From: Mycolicibacterium neoaurum
GTDB lineage: Bacteria; Actinomycetota; Actinomycetes; Mycobacteriales; Mycobacteriaceae
Direction: 5' to 3'
DNA: 64,000 nucleotides
Assembly: GCF_036946495.1 (NCBI RefSeq)
Contig: NZ_JAQIIX010000002.1
Location: 3,348,001 to 3,412,000, forward strand
Of this stretch, positions 16,793 to 26,275 are shown in pieces. The translations under genes were made by a program, and so were the position numbers. Below the pieces are notes generated by a model, which worked only from the letters and a program-made list of their open reading frames with translations, did not search any database and was not told the origin of the DNA. Within the stretch, counting starts at the first letter, position 1. Every line of letters starts with the position of its first letter.

Positions 16793-18339
16793 TCAGCCGC
16801 GGCGGGAGCGCTGGCCTTGCGGGGCCTGCGACGACGGCGACGCTTTGCCGGGGCGGACTCGCCACCCTCGGATTCGACCTGGTCCTGCGGACCACTCTCC
16901 GAAGGCGTTGCCGCTTCGCCGTTCTCGGGGTGTCCGGTGGCCGACTGGCCGCCGCGGGTGCGGCGACGGCTGCGGGTGCGGGCTGGGCGCTCGGCACGTT
17001 CGGTGCGCTCGACTCGCTCACCTTCGGTACGTGTCTTCGGCTTGCGGGCCGCGGCGATGGAGCCGGTCGCCTCGGCCGGGATGTTCAGCTCGGTGTACAG
17101 ATGCGGTGAGCTGGAATAGGTTTCGGCGGGGTCCGGGGTGTCCAGCCCGAGCGCCTTGTCGATCATCGACCAGCGGGTCAGCTCGTCCCAATCGACCAGG
17201 GTGACCGCGATACCGGTCTTGCCCGCGCGTCCGGTGCGGCCGATGCGGTGCACATAGGACTGCTCGTCCTCGGGGATCTGGTAATTGATGACGTGGGTGA
17301 TGTCGTCGATGTCGATACCGCGGGCGGCCACGTCGGTCGCGACCAGCACGTCGACATCGCCGGTGCGGAAGGCCTTGAGTGCCTTCTCGCGGGCGATCTG
17401 GCCGAGGTCGCCGTGCACGGCGCCGACCTTGAAACCGCGCTCGCCGAGTTCATCGGCGACCTTTTGCGCGGTGCGCTTGGTGCGGGTGAAGATCATCGTT
17501 GCGCCGCGGCCCTCGGCCTGCAGGATGCGACTGACCATCTCGATCTTGTCCAGCGCATGGGCGCGGTAGATGAACTGTTCGGTGGTGTCGTGGGTCTGCG
17601 AGGACTGCGCCGATTCGGCCCGGATGTGAGTCGGCTGGTTCATGAAGGTCCGCGCCAGCGTGATGATGGGGCCGGGCATGGTCGCCGAGAACAGCATGGA
17701 CTGCCGGTCGTCGGGGGTGAGCCGCAGAATCCGCTCGATATCGGGAAGGAAGCCCAGGTCGAGCATCTCGTCGGCTTCATCGAGCACCAGCACCGAGAGG
17801 CTGCCGAGCTGTAGGTGGCCCTGCTGGGCCAGGTCGAGCAGGCGGCCCGGGGTGCCGACGACGACGTCGACACCCTTCTGCAGTGCCTCGATCTGAGGCT
17901 CGTAGGGGCGACCACCGTAGATCGAGGTGACGGTGAACTTGCGATCCTCGCGGCCTTCGACGTTGTCGGCGCGCAGGTACTTGGCGGCCATCTCCAGGTC
18001 GTTGTAGACCTGCAGGCACAGCTCGCGGGTGGGCACCACGACCAGGGCGCGCGGGGTGCCGTTCAGCGGTCGGGATCCGTCGCTGGCAATGCGGTGCAGC
18101 AGGGGCACGCCGAAGGCCAGGGTCTTGCCCATACCGGTGCGGGCCTGGCCGATCAGGTCGTCGCCGGCCAGCGCGAGCGGCAGGGTCAGCTCCTGGATCG
18201 CGAAAGCGTGCTCTTTACCGGTCTCGGCCAGCGCGCGCACGATCTCGTCGCGGACACCCAGGTCGGCGAACGATGTCTTGGCGGTTTCCGCCGGTGCGGT
18301 CGTATCTGTCTGTGCGGTCGTATGTGTTTCTGCAGTCAT
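16789..18339 (-). CDS. rhlE: DEAD-box RNA helicase RhlE
   Basis: A 516-residue ATP-dependent RNA helicase. Q motif and motif I (GQARTGMGKTLAF), motif Ia (VVPTRELCLQV), motif II (VLDEADEMLDLGF), motif III (SAT), and motifs V-VI (VATDVAARGIDI, HRIGRTGRAGKTG) are all intact. The last 90 residues are a basic, low-complexity tail (TRSRRRTRGG, KRRRRRRPRK) typical of mycobacterial RhlE and likely an RNA- or RNase-E-binding extension. The protein probably acts in RNA decay and ribosome assembly in the cytoplasm. About 290 bases separate it from the divergent monooxygenase gene; that gap shows no clear hairpin or small gene. Confidence 0.95.
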   Translation of the reverse strand: MTAETHTTAQTDTTAPAETAKTSFADLGVRDEIVRALAETGKEHAFAIQELTLPLALAGDDLIGQARTGMGKTLAFGVPLLHRIASDGSRPLNGTPRALVVVPTRELCLQVYNDLEMAAKYLRADNVEGREDRKFTVTSIYGGRPYEPQIEALQKGVDVVVGTPGRLLDLAQQGHLQLGSLSVLVLDEADEMLDLGFLPDIERILRLTPDDRQSMLFSATMPGPIITLARTFMNQPTHIRAESAQSSQTHDTTEQFIYRAHALDKIEMVSRILQAEGRGATMIFTRTKRTAQKVADELGERGFKVGAVHGDLGQIAREKALKAFRTGDVDVLVATDVAARGIDIDDITHVINYQIPEDEQSYVHRIGRTGRAGKTGIAVTLVDWDELTRWSMIDKALGLDTPDPAETYSSSPHLYTELNIPAEATGSIAAARKPKTRTEGERVERTERAERPARTRSRRRTRGGQSATGHPENGEAATPSESGPQDQVESEGGESAPAKRRRRRRPRKASAPAAAE

Positions 18340-18631
18340 GGTGTGGTCCGGCGGCTTGGGCCGCCGTCAGCCTTTCGCTTGTCAATCCTCGTCGCGTCCA
18401 CGCGCGCACGACGATGACGAGTAAAAGGCGGATATCCCCAGATGGCGGGCGATACCGCTCCGTCGGGCCCAGCAATTGGACAGCGGGCCGAACCACGTGC
18501 ACGCACATTTCTTCCGGTGATGATGTAGGCCGGGGAGTCCCGGTCACATCGTTACCGAACACTCATGGTAGCCGGTCATGTCCCGATAGCGCGCATCGTG
18601 CGTGTTTCGTGGTGTCGCGCAGTGGGCATCT

Positions 18632-19873
18632 GTGCAGGTCGTGACTCCTCATGCCGTCATCTCCGGCGCCGGCATCGCCGGACCCGCACTGGCCCATCAA
18701 CTGCACGCGCGGGGGTGGCGGACCACCGTGATCGAACGGTTCCCGCGGCGGCGGGAGGAAGGGCAGAACGTCGACATCCGCGGTGCGGCCCGCGAAGTGG
18801 TGCGCAGGATGGGGATCGAATCGGATGTCCGGGCCGCCGGGACCGGTGAGGTGGGTACCCGGTTCGTCACCGCCGAAGGCCGCCCCGCTGCATCGTTCCC
18901 GGTGGGCGAGCCCGGTGGCCACGACGGCCCGACCGCCGAACTGGAGATCCTGCGCGGGGAACTGTCGCGCATCCTGATCGAGCACACCCCGGACACCGAG
19001 TACCGCTTCGACAGCCAGATCGCCGATGTCACCGATCACGGCGACGGGGTGAGCACGGCGCTGCAGGACGGCACGGTGCTGGAGTCCGATCTGCTGGTCA
19101 TCGCGGAGGGTCTGCATTCGCGCTCGCGCCGGTTCGTCACCGATGTCGGTGTGCGCGAACTCGGCATGTACCTGGCGTACGCCACCATCCCGCGTCGCAA
19201 TGACGACGACATGTGGTGGAACTGGCAGCACGCCACCCGCCGCCGGTCGGTGCATCTGCGACCGGACAACCTGGGAACCACCCGGGCCATCCTGACCTTC
19301 ATGTCCGACCTGCGGGGGTTCGATGAGCTGGACCGGGATGGTCAGGTGACCATCCTGCGGCGCACCTTCGCCGACGTCGGGGGTGCGGCGCCACGCATCC
19401 TTGCCGATATCGAGGCCGGCGCCCCGATGTATTTCTCCGCGGTGGGCCAGGTGCGGGCTCCGGTGTGGAGCCGAGGGCGGATCGCCCTGCTCGGCGATGC
19501 CGCGTTCTGCAATGCCACCTTCGGGGGAGCGGGTACCAGTCTGGCGCTCATCGGCGGGTACGTGCTGGCCGGCGAGCTGGCCGTTACACCGGATGTGACC
19601 GCGGCGCTGGCGGGCTATCGGCGCACCATGCAACCGTTCCTCGATACCGCTCCGGAGGTTCGCGAATCGATGTTGCGGCTGGCCAATCCGCATTCCGGGC
19701 TGGGTGTGCGGGCGGTGCGCGCCATCGCTGCGCTGTCCGCCGGTCCGGTCGGTCGGGCGGTCAGCTCTGTGGTCGGCGACCGGTTCACCGATATCGCCGG
19801 TGCGGGACTCCGTCTGCCCGATTACCCGTCACCAGAGACGACTGCAGGTATCGGTCCGGCGGCACGAGATTAA
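18632..19873 (+). CDS. FAD-dependent monooxygenase (PHBH fold)
   Basis: A group A flavoprotein monooxygenase of about 413 residues. GAGIAGPALAHQLHARG is the FAD dinucleotide loop. WSRGRIALLGDAAFCNATFG is the second FAD motif with GD contacting ribityl. The start is uncertain: GTG codons at 18602, 18632 and 18641 are all in frame, none with a good ribosome site. The enzymes hydroxylate aromatic or polyketide substrates using NAD(P)H and O2; some close relatives inactivate antibiotics such as tetracyclines or rifamycins. The substrate here cannot be read. The ferritin-like gene begins nine bases downstream. Confidence 0.85.
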   Translation: MQVVTPHAVISGAGIAGPALAHQLHARGWRTTVIERFPRRREEGQNVDIRGAAREVVRRMGIESDVRAAGTGEVGTRFVTAEGRPAASFPVGEPGGHDGPTAELEILRGELSRILIEHTPDTEYRFDSQIADVTDHGDGVSTALQDGTVLESDLLVIAEGLHSRSRRFVTDVGVRELGMYLAYATIPRRNDDDMWWNWQHATRRRSVHLRPDNLGTTRAILTFMSDLRGFDELDRDGQVTILRRTFADVGGAAPRILADIEAGAPMYFSAVGQVRAPVWSRGRIALLGDAAFCNATFGGAGTSLALIGGYVLAGELAVTPDVTAALAGYRRTMQPFLDTAPEVRESMLRLANPHSGLGVRAVRAIAALSAGPVGRAVSSVVGDRFTDIAGAGLRLPDYPSPETTAGIGPAARD

Positions 19874-19882
19874 GGTTGGCCC

Positions 19883-20569
19883 ATGACCTCGACGCCGTCC
19901 GACGCCGCCGCCGGCGTTTCCCGTGTCCCGGCCGATCATCCCGGTGTCACCGAGCTGTTCGCCCTGCTTGCCTACGGCGAGGTGGCGGCCTTCTATCGGC
20001 TGACCGAGGAGGCTCGGATGGCGCCGAACCTGGCCGGCCGTATCAACATGGCCAGCATGGCCGCCGCCGAGATGCGGCATTACGAGGTGCTCAACGAGGC
20101 GTTGTCGGCGCGCGGGGTGGACACCGTGCCCGCCATGACCAAGTACGCCCCGGCGTTGGAGAACTATCACCGCCTCACCACGCCGAGCACCTGGCTGGAG
20201 GCGCTGGTCAAGACATATATCGGCGATGCGCTGGCCGCCGACTTCTATTTGCAGATCGCCGACGCTCTTCCGTCGGAGGCGGCCGAGGTGGTGCGTTCGG
20301 TGCTCGCCGAGACCGGGCACTCGCAGTTCGTGGTGGCCGAGGTCCGCGCCGCCGTCACGGCAAGCGATCGTCAGCGTCACCGACTTGCGCTGTGGTCGCG
20401 GCGGCTGCTCGGCGAGGCCATCACCCAGGCCCAGTACGTGCTGGCCGACCGTGACGAGCTGGTCGACCTGGTGATCAGCAGCAGTGAGGGTTTGGGGCAG
20501 CTCTCGGAGTTCTTCGACAAGCTGCAGCACACTCACGCCAGCCGGATGCAGGAGCTCGGGCTGGCCTGA
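19883..20569 (+). CDS. Ferritin-like fold protein (Rv3210-like)
   Basis: A 228-residue all-helical protein of the ferritin-like superfamily, related in fold to the MiaE-type hydroxylases. Metal-site candidates are in GEVAAFYRLTEE (about 31-42), AAEMRHYEVLNEAL (about 58-71) and LAETGHSQFV (about 142-151), in the E...ExxH...ExxH arrangement of a di-iron centre. The physiological substrate is not known. It follows the monooxygenase by nine bases, but the neighbour in M. tuberculosis is rhlE, so the pairing may be recent. Convergent with the MmpS-like gene. Confidence 0.82.
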   Translation: MTSTPSDAAAGVSRVPADHPGVTELFALLAYGEVAAFYRLTEEARMAPNLAGRINMASMAAAEMRHYEVLNEALSARGVDTVPAMTKYAPALENYHRLTTPSTWLEALVKTYIGDALAADFYLQIADALPSEAAEVVRSVLAETGHSQFVVAEVRAAVTASDRQRHRLALWSRRLLGEAITQAQYVLADRDELVDLVISSSEGLGQLSEFFDKLQHTHASRMQELGLA

Positions 20570-20572
20570 GGG

Positions 20573-21517
20573 CTACCTGGTGCAGGTGGCGATCATCGAG
20601 TTGTTCGTCTGAAGGGCCAGCGCGGTGCCGTTACCGTCGAGGATCGCGCAGTTGAGCTGACCGCCCACGCTGGTGGCGGTCACCGAGGACAGCGTGACAC
20701 CGGGGTTCAGCGTCACCGACTTGGTCCAGGGCAGGGCCACGTTCACGTCGGTCTGCAGGGCGCCCTGCTGGTCGGTGTAGATGATCGTGACCAGATCGAT
20801 GAGCTGGCGGTTGCCGGTCACGCGGTAGGTGATGGTCCGCGCGGCGGCGGCCGGATCGACGGCGGCCGGGGGCGCGGGCGGTGCGGGTGCGGCCGGTGCG
20901 GGCACGACGGGCGTGGGAACGACCTCGGGGGTTGCGGTGACGGCCGGAGTCGGGGTCACGGTGGTGACGCGTTCGGGGTTGGTGTCGGTCCGCGGCCCAG
21001 CGGCGGCGGGCGGCGCTGCGGCTGTGGTCGTGACAGCGTCGTCGGCCGGAGCCGCCGATGTGGTGGCTCCCGAGTTGGCGGACGTCACGGTGCCGCTGTC
21101 CCCGCCACCCAGGATGACCCCGGTGCAGATGACCGCGACCATGAGGATGGCGCCGGCGACCCCGGCCACCCAGATCCAGCGCCGGTCCAGCTTTTCGTGA
21201 TAGTCGGCCGGGTATTCGTAGTCGGCCGAGCCGTAATCGTCTGAGTCGTAGGCGTCTGAGTCGTAATCGCCTGACTCGTAGCCGTCGGCTGAGTAGTCAT
21301 GGCTGGAGTAGTCACGGCCCGCGTAATCGGTGCCGCCGTAGGCGCCTCTGCCGTAGGCCGGGCCGGAATCGCCGTAGCGGCGCTGACGATCGGTGGGGTA
21401 GTCAGAGCCGAACCGTGGTTCGTCGTCGACGCCCACGCCGGAGTCGCGGCCGGACCGGTAGCTGTTGCCCGAGTATCCGTCACGCGTTGTCGAATATGGT
21501 GAATATTGCCTGCTCAT
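20573..21517 (-). CDS. MmpS-fold membrane protein with Tyr/Asp-rich N-terminus
   Basis: A 314-residue protein. ATG 21517 (MSRQYSPYSTTRDGYSG) is preferred to the longer frame because homologues begin there. Residues 1-115 are low complexity, rich in Tyr, Asp, Ser and Gly with YDSDAYDSDDYGSADYEY-like repeats. One membrane helix (about 121-143, WVAGVAGAILMVAVICTGVI) follows a basic KLDRRW. A Thr/Ala/Pro linker then leads to an extracytoplasmic MmpS-type beta domain (about 222-314, TITYRVTGNRQ, LPWTKSVTLNPG, two Cys for a disulfide). MmpS proteins assist MmpL lipid exporters; no MmpL is adjacent. It matches Rv3209 by synteny. Confidence 0.78.
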   Translation of the reverse strand: MSRQYSPYSTTRDGYSGNSYRSGRDSGVGVDDEPRFGSDYPTDRQRRYGDSGPAYGRGAYGGTDYAGRDYSSHDYSADGYESGDYDSDAYDSDDYGSADYEYPADYHEKLDRRWIWVAGVAGAILMVAVICTGVILGGGDSGTVTSANSGATTSAAPADDAVTTTAAAPPAAAGPRTDTNPERVTTVTPTPAVTATPEVVPTPVVPAPAAPAPPAPPAAVDPAAAARTITYRVTGNRQLIDLVTIIYTDQQGALQTDVNVALPWTKSVTLNPGVTLSSVTATSVGGQLNCAILDGNGTALALQTNNSMIATCTR

Positions 21518-21740
21518 CACGTAATTCCCAGATCGTTTCGGTACGTACTTGGCCGATGCTAGTGGTGCAAAAGTTACGGATGATGTTGACTCGCTCTCGG
21601 TCCGATAACGGTCCGGCGTCGGTCTGGTCAGCGTGATTCGCTCACGGCGCAACGGTCGCAGCCCGCCTCGCTGCCACCCGCGCGGCGCTGTCCACTAGCC
21701 TGATTGAACGCATCGCCACACAACCGAAGGGGTCTAAAGC

Positions 21741-21989
21741 GTGGACATCAAGATCGGGGTCGCCGACAGCCCGCGAGAGCTGGTCATCAGCAGCGCGCAG
21801 ACACCCGACGAGGTGGAAAAGGCGATCGTCGACGCGCTGGGCGCGTCCTCGTCCGTGCTGTCACTGACCGACGAGAAGGGGCGCCGCTACCTCGTGCAGG
21901 CGGCAAAGATCACCTATGTCGAGATCGGCCCCAGCGACGCCCGCCGTGTCGGCTTCGGCACCGTCGGCGCCGAAGCGCTCAAGGATTAA
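21741..21989 (+). CDS. DUF3107 protein (TB9.4-like)
   Basis: An 82-residue protein beginning at GTG 21741 behind GAAGGGG. It fits DUF3107 (VDIKIGVADSPRELVISS, DEKGRRYLVQAAKITYVEIG), a small beta-rich actinobacterial family known in M. tuberculosis as TB9.4 (Rv3208A). No function is established. Its stop overlaps the end of the convergent TetR gene by four bases. Confidence 0.9.
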   Translation: MDIKIGVADSPRELVISSAQTPDEVEKAIVDALGASSSVLSLTDEKGRRYLVQAAKITYVEIGPSDARRVGFGTVGAEALKD

Positions 21990-22642
21990 GACCTGGTGAG
22001 CGGCACGTGTGACAGTCCGCCCCAGGCGAACTGCACCGTGCCCTCCACGGCCGCATCCTTGGAGATCGGCCGGTCGTTGTCCAGCCAGTAGCGGGCACAA
22101 TCGACGCTGGTCGATACCAGTCCGACCGCGATCATCCTGGCGCGATGGGCCTCCAGCCCGGAATCCCGGCTGATCAGATCGAACACCGCATCGGTGCAGG
22201 ATTCGGTGGCCACCTTCACCTGGGCGGCCACCTGTGGTTCGGTGACATAGTCGTTCTCGAAGATCAGCCGATAGCCCTGGCTGTCGTGTTCGACGAACTC
22301 GAAGAAGGCCTGCACCGCCGCGCGCAGCCGCTGGCGGTTGTCGGTGGTGGTGCGCAGCGCCTGCCGCACACCGGACACCAAATTGTCGACATGCCGCTGA
22401 AGCACCGCGAGGTACAGCTCGAGCTTTGACGAGAAATGTTGGTAGAGAACGGGTTTGCTGACCCCTGCCCGTTCGGCGATCTCGTCCATGCCGGCCGCGT
22501 GGTAGCCGCGGTCGACGAAGACCTCACTGGCGGCGATGAGCAACTGACCACGGCGCTCATCGCGGGGCAGCCGGTTTCCGCGCCGATTACCTGGCCCCGT
22601 CTTGGCGCCCCGCGCTCCGGCGGCGTTGGCGAGATCGCTCAT
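21986..22642 (-). CDS. TetR family transcriptional regulator (Rv3208-like)
   Basis: A 218-residue TetR. The ATG at 22642 (MSDLANAAGARG) is preferred over a longer frame to 22750. The HTH runs from about 30 to 76 (RRGQLLIAASEVFVDRGYHA, MDEIAERAGVSKPVLYQHF), and the ligand domain follows (FEFVEHDSQGYRLIFENDYV). It is divergent from the DUF3152 gene. This orthologue group is conserved in position across mycobacteria; its ligand is unknown. Confidence 0.9.
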   Translation of the reverse strand: MSDLANAAGARGAKTGPGNRRGNRLPRDERRGQLLIAASEVFVDRGYHAAGMDEIAERAGVSKPVLYQHFSSKLELYLAVLQRHVDNLVSGVRQALRTTTDNRQRLRAAVQAFFEFVEHDSQGYRLIFENDYVTEPQVAAQVKVATESCTDAVFDLISRDSGLEAHRARMIAVGLVSTSVDCARYWLDNDRPISKDAAVEGTVQFAWGGLSHVPLTRS

Positions 22643-22861
22643 GACGTCCTCAATTTCACTCCGTACCGCGGGTACTGCTGTCGATCTGTACCGCGGCCAC
22701 TGCGTACGTTCGGGTGTTCCGTGCGGATGTTCTCGGTCAGCAGCCGGCACCCCCTGATCGCCACGACATTACTACCGCCCGTAGGTGGAGGTGTCGCCGT
22801 GGTGCTCGTGTCGGTGGCGCGCCGGAATGGGATGTGCGCGCGGTTATGCCATTCTGGTGCG

Positions 22862-24091
22862 GTGACCTATGACCCGGGGCGCCGCGGGGGCAACCGTGGC
22901 CCCGGCGGCCAAGAGCGCAGTGACTCTGAATTCCGGGCGGGCGCGCATGACCGAAGCGAATCCGGATTTGTCCATGCCGGGCGTGGCGCACCCCGCGGTG
23001 AGCAGCGCGCACAGCCGCGCCGCCCCACCCACGTCAACCACGGACAACCCCGCCGCGAACCGCCCGAGAGTGCTGCGCAACGCACCGATCCGGGCCGGGT
23101 GCCTGCCGCCCGTGACCAGTGGCGCGAACCGTTGCGCGCCCAGCGTGACCCGCTGTCCGAGGATCTCGGCCGGGTCCGGTCCAATCGCGATGAGCGCGCC
23201 CAGTTCCGCAAGCAGAGCTGGCTGGGCCGCTTCGTGTCCACCTACGGGTGGCGCGCCTATGCCCTGCCGATCCTGGCCGTGGTGACCGTCGTGGTGATCT
23301 ATCAGACGATCGCCGGCCCGCCCGCGCCCACGCCGGTCAATGCCGAAGGCCCGGTGCAGGCGCCCGTCGAATCACCGAGTACCGAGATCGTCGGCGCCCC
23401 GCCCAAAGGCCTGACCCAGTTCGATGCGAATCTGCCGACCGGCATCCTGCCCGGTGGCGGGCCGTTCACCGAGGCGGGCGCGAAGACCTGGCACATCGTG
23501 CCGGGCACCACGCCCAAGGTCGGGCAGGGCACCGAACGCACCTTCACCTACACCGTCGAGGTCGAGGACGGGCTGGACACCGCCACCTTCGGCGGTGACG
23601 AGGGTTTCGCGACGATGGTCAGCGAGACCTTGGCCAATCCCAAGAGTTGGACCCACAACCCGCAGTTCGCCTTCCTGCGCGTCGACAACGACACCGAGGG
23701 ACCACCGGATTTCCGGGTCTCGCTGACCTCGCCGTTGACCATCCGCGAGGGCTGTGGCTACGACATCCCGTTGGAAGCGTCCTGCTACAACCCGGCATAT
23801 CTCGGCGACCAGGCGCGGGTGTTCCTCAACGAGGCCCGCTGGGTCCGCGGCGCCACGTCGTTCCAGGGCGATATCGGCTCCTACCGGCAGTACGTCATCA
23901 ACCATGAGGTCGGTCACGCCATCGGCTATCGCCAGCACGAACCGTGCCCGGAGAACGGGGCGCTGGCGCCGATCATGATGCAGCAGACGTTCTCGACCAG
24001 CAACAACGACGGCGCCAAGTTCGACCCGCAGTCCGTGCCGGCCGACGGGCTCACCTGTCGCTTCAACCCGTGGCCCTACCCGATCGCCTGA
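22862..24091 (+). CDS. DUF3152 membrane-anchored zinc metalloprotease-like protein (Rv3207-like)
   Basis: A 409-residue protein read from GTG 22862. A long polar, arginine-rich cytoplasmic region (to about 125) precedes one transmembrane helix (YALPILAVVTVVVIYQTI, about 130-150). The extracytoplasmic DUF3152 domain follows from about 190, with the zinc motif NHEVGHAIGYRQHEPC (HExGHxxGxxH) near 350. The fold is metzincin-like. In M. tuberculosis the counterpart (Rv3207c) has been linked to thiol-stress and lipid phenotypes, but a substrate is not established. It lies 102 bases upstream of moeZ. Confidence 0.87.
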   Translation: MTYDPGRRGGNRGPGGQERSDSEFRAGAHDRSESGFVHAGRGAPRGEQRAQPRRPTHVNHGQPRREPPESAAQRTDPGRVPAARDQWREPLRAQRDPLSEDLGRVRSNRDERAQFRKQSWLGRFVSTYGWRAYALPILAVVTVVVIYQTIAGPPAPTPVNAEGPVQAPVESPSTEIVGAPPKGLTQFDANLPTGILPGGGPFTEAGAKTWHIVPGTTPKVGQGTERTFTYTVEVEDGLDTATFGGDEGFATMVSETLANPKSWTHNPQFAFLRVDNDTEGPPDFRVSLTSPLTIREGCGYDIPLEASCYNPAYLGDQARVFLNEARWVRGATSFQGDIGSYRQYVINHEVGHAIGYRQHEPCPENGALAPIMMQQTFSTSNNDGAKFDPQSVPADGLTCRFNPWPYPIA

Positions 24092-24193
24092 CCGCGCTCG
24101 GCGCCGGGAACGGATGGCCCGGTTTTGCTGTTGGATACCTGTGCCTGGTCTGATTGAGGCCAGGAATTCGTCGTCCAATGCAAGGAGCGCACG

Positions 24194-25369
24194 GTGACGT
24201 CACTGCCCCCGCTGGTGGAGCCGGCCGCCGAACTGACCCGCGAGGAAGTCGCGCGGTACAGCAGGCATCTGATCATCCCCGATATGGGGGTCGACGGCCA
24301 GAAACGGCTGAAGAACGCCAAGGTATTGGTCATCGGCGCCGGCGGACTGGGATCGCCGACCCTGCTGTATCTGGCCGCCGCGGGCGTCGGCACCATCGGC
24401 ATCGTCGAGTTCGACGTCGTCGACGAGTCCAACCTGCAGCGCCAGATCATCCACGGTCAGTCCGATATCGGCCGGTCCAAGGCCCAGAGCGCCCGCGATT
24501 CCGTGCTGGAGGTCAACCCGCTGGTCAATGTCGTGCTGCACGAATTGCGTCTGGAACCCGAGAACGCGGTCGAGCTGTTCGCCCAATACGACCTGATCCT
24601 GGACGGCACCGACAACTTCGCCACCCGCTACCTGGTCAACGATGCCGCCGTGCTGGCGGGTAAGCCGTATGTGTGGGGCTCGATCTACCGCTTCGAGGGC
24701 CAGGTGTCGGTGTTCTGGGAGGACGCGCCCGATGGTCTGGGCCTGAACTACCGCGACCTCTATCCCGAGCCGCCGCCACCGGGCATGGTGCCGTCCTGCG
24801 CCGAAGGCGGGGTGCTGGGCATCCTGTGCGCCTCGATCGCGTCGGTGATGGGCACCGAGGCCATCAAGCTGCTTACCGGCATCGGCGACCCGCTGCTGGG
24901 CCGGCTGATGGTCTACGACGCGCTCGACATGACCTACCGCACCATCAAGATCCGCAAGGATCCGGCGACGCCGAAGATCACCGAGTTGATCGACTACGAG
25001 GCCTTCTGCGGGGTCGTCTCCGAGGCCGCGGCCGAGGCGGCGGCCGATTCCACCGTCACCCCCCGCGAGCTGCGTGAGCTGCTCGACTCGGGTAAGCCGG
25101 TGGCACTGATCGACGTCCGCGAACCCGTCGAGTGGGAGATCAACCACATCGACGGCGCCTCGCTGATCCCGAAGTCGGCCATCGAGGCGGGCGAGGGATT
25201 GGCCACCGTCCCGCAGGACAAGACCCCGGTTCTCTACTGCAAGACCGGCGTCCGCTCCGCCGAGATGCTGGCCGTGCTGAAGAAGGCCGGCTTCTCCGAC
25301 GCGCTGCATCTGCAGGGCGGCATCGTGGCATGGGCCAAGCAACTCGAACCCGACATGGTCATGTACTGA
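24194..25369 (+). CDS. moeZ: Adenylyltransferase/sulfurtransferase MoeZ
   Basis: A 391-residue E1-like plus rhodanese fusion. The ThiF/MoeB domain (about 15-270) has VLVIGAGGLGSPTLLYLAAA, DVVDESNLQRQIIH and the substrate DGTDNFATRYLVND. The C-terminal rhodanese domain (about 285-385) has the active-site loop YCKTGVRSAEM. The protein adenylates and thiocarboxylates small sulfur carriers such as MoaD and CysO, feeding molybdopterin and cysteine synthesis. It starts at GTG 24194 behind AAGGAGCGCACG. Full length and intact. Confidence 0.93.
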   Translation: MTSLPPLVEPAAELTREEVARYSRHLIIPDMGVDGQKRLKNAKVLVIGAGGLGSPTLLYLAAAGVGTIGIVEFDVVDESNLQRQIIHGQSDIGRSKAQSARDSVLEVNPLVNVVLHELRLEPENAVELFAQYDLILDGTDNFATRYLVNDAAVLAGKPYVWGSIYRFEGQVSVFWEDAPDGLGLNYRDLYPEPPPPGMVPSCAEGGVLGILCASIASVMGTEAIKLLTGIGDPLLGRLMVYDALDMTYRTIKIRKDPATPKITELIDYEAFCGVVSEAAAEAAADSTVTPRELRELLDSGKPVALIDVREPVEWEINHIDGASLIPKSAIEAGEGLATVPQDKTPVLYCKTGVRSAEMLAVLKKAGFSDALHLQGGIVAWAKQLEPDMVMY

Positions 25370-25406
25370 CGGTGTCTGCAGGCCGGCACCGCTTAGGCTG
25401 GCGTGC

Positions 25407-26261
25407 GTGACTGACGATCTGCCACCCGATCATGTGATGGCGGCGTTTGGGCTGGCCGGTGTGCGGCCGGTGCCGCTGGGTTCGTCCTGGGAGGGCGGCT
25501 GGCGGTGCGGCGAAGTGGTGTTGTCGATGGTCGCCGACCATGCGCGCGCCGCCTGGTCGGCCAAGGTCCGCGAGACGTTGTTCGCCGACGGGATCCGGCT
25601 GGCGCGACCGGTGCGTTCCACCGACGGCCGCTACGTGGTGGCCGGATGGCGCGCCGACACCTTCGTCGCCGGTACCCCGGAACCACGCCATGACGAGGTG
25701 GTCTCGGCGGCGGTGCGCCTGCACGAGGCCACGGCCAAGCTGGAGCGGCCCCGGTTCCTGACCCAGCCCCCGGTGGCGCCGTGGTCGGATGTCGATGTGT
25801 TCATCGCCGCCGATCGGGCGGCCTGGGAGGACCGTCCGCTGCACACTCTGCCCGCGGGCGCCCGGGTGGCACCCGGCACGGTCGACGGCCAGAAGTCCGT
25901 CGAGCTGCTCAACCAGTTGGCGTCGTTGCGCACCCCGACGCGGAGCCCGAGCCAACTGGTGCACGGAGACCTCTACGGCACAGTCCTTTTCGCGGGCACC
26001 GCCGCGCCGGGAATCACCGACATCACTCCGTACTGGCGGCCCGCCTCCTGGGCGGCCGGCGTGGTCGTCGTCGACGCGCTGGCCTGGGGCGAGGCCGATG
26101 ACGGTCTGGTCGAGCGGTGGAGTGCATTACCGGAATGGCCGCAGATGTTGTTGCGGGCCTTGATGTTCCGGCTCGCCGTGCACGCGTTGCACCCGCGCTC
26201 GACGGCAGCGGCCTTCCCTGGGCTTGCCCGCACCGCGGCCCTGGTCCGGCTGGCGGTCTAG
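25407..26261 (+). CDS. TIGR02569-type protein with aminoglycoside-phosphotransferase-like fold
   Basis: A 284-residue protein matching Rv3205c by synteny and content. The N-terminus (PDHVMAAFGLAGVRPVPLGS) precedes a small kinase-like lobe. The C-terminal half carries LVHGDLYGTVLF, the HGD-type catalytic loop of choline/aminoglycoside kinase folds, and ITDITPYWRPASWAAGVVVV, in the position of the metal-binding Asp. Whether it is an active phosphotransferase is unknown. It lies 37 bases after moeZ and ends at a large hairpin shared with the convergent ATL gene. Confidence 0.8.
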   Translation: MTDDLPPDHVMAAFGLAGVRPVPLGSSWEGGWRCGEVVLSMVADHARAAWSAKVRETLFADGIRLARPVRSTDGRYVVAGWRADTFVAGTPEPRHDEVVSAAVRLHEATAKLERPRFLTQPPVAPWSDVDVFIAADRAAWEDRPLHTLPAGARVAPGTVDGQKSVELLNQLASLRTPTRSPSQLVHGDLYGTVLFAGTAAPGITDITPYWRPASWAAGVVVVDALAWGEADDGLVERWSALPEWPQMLLRALMFRLAVHALHPRSTAAAFPGLARTAALVRLAV

Positions 26262-26275
26262 CGTCGCTCTCTTCT

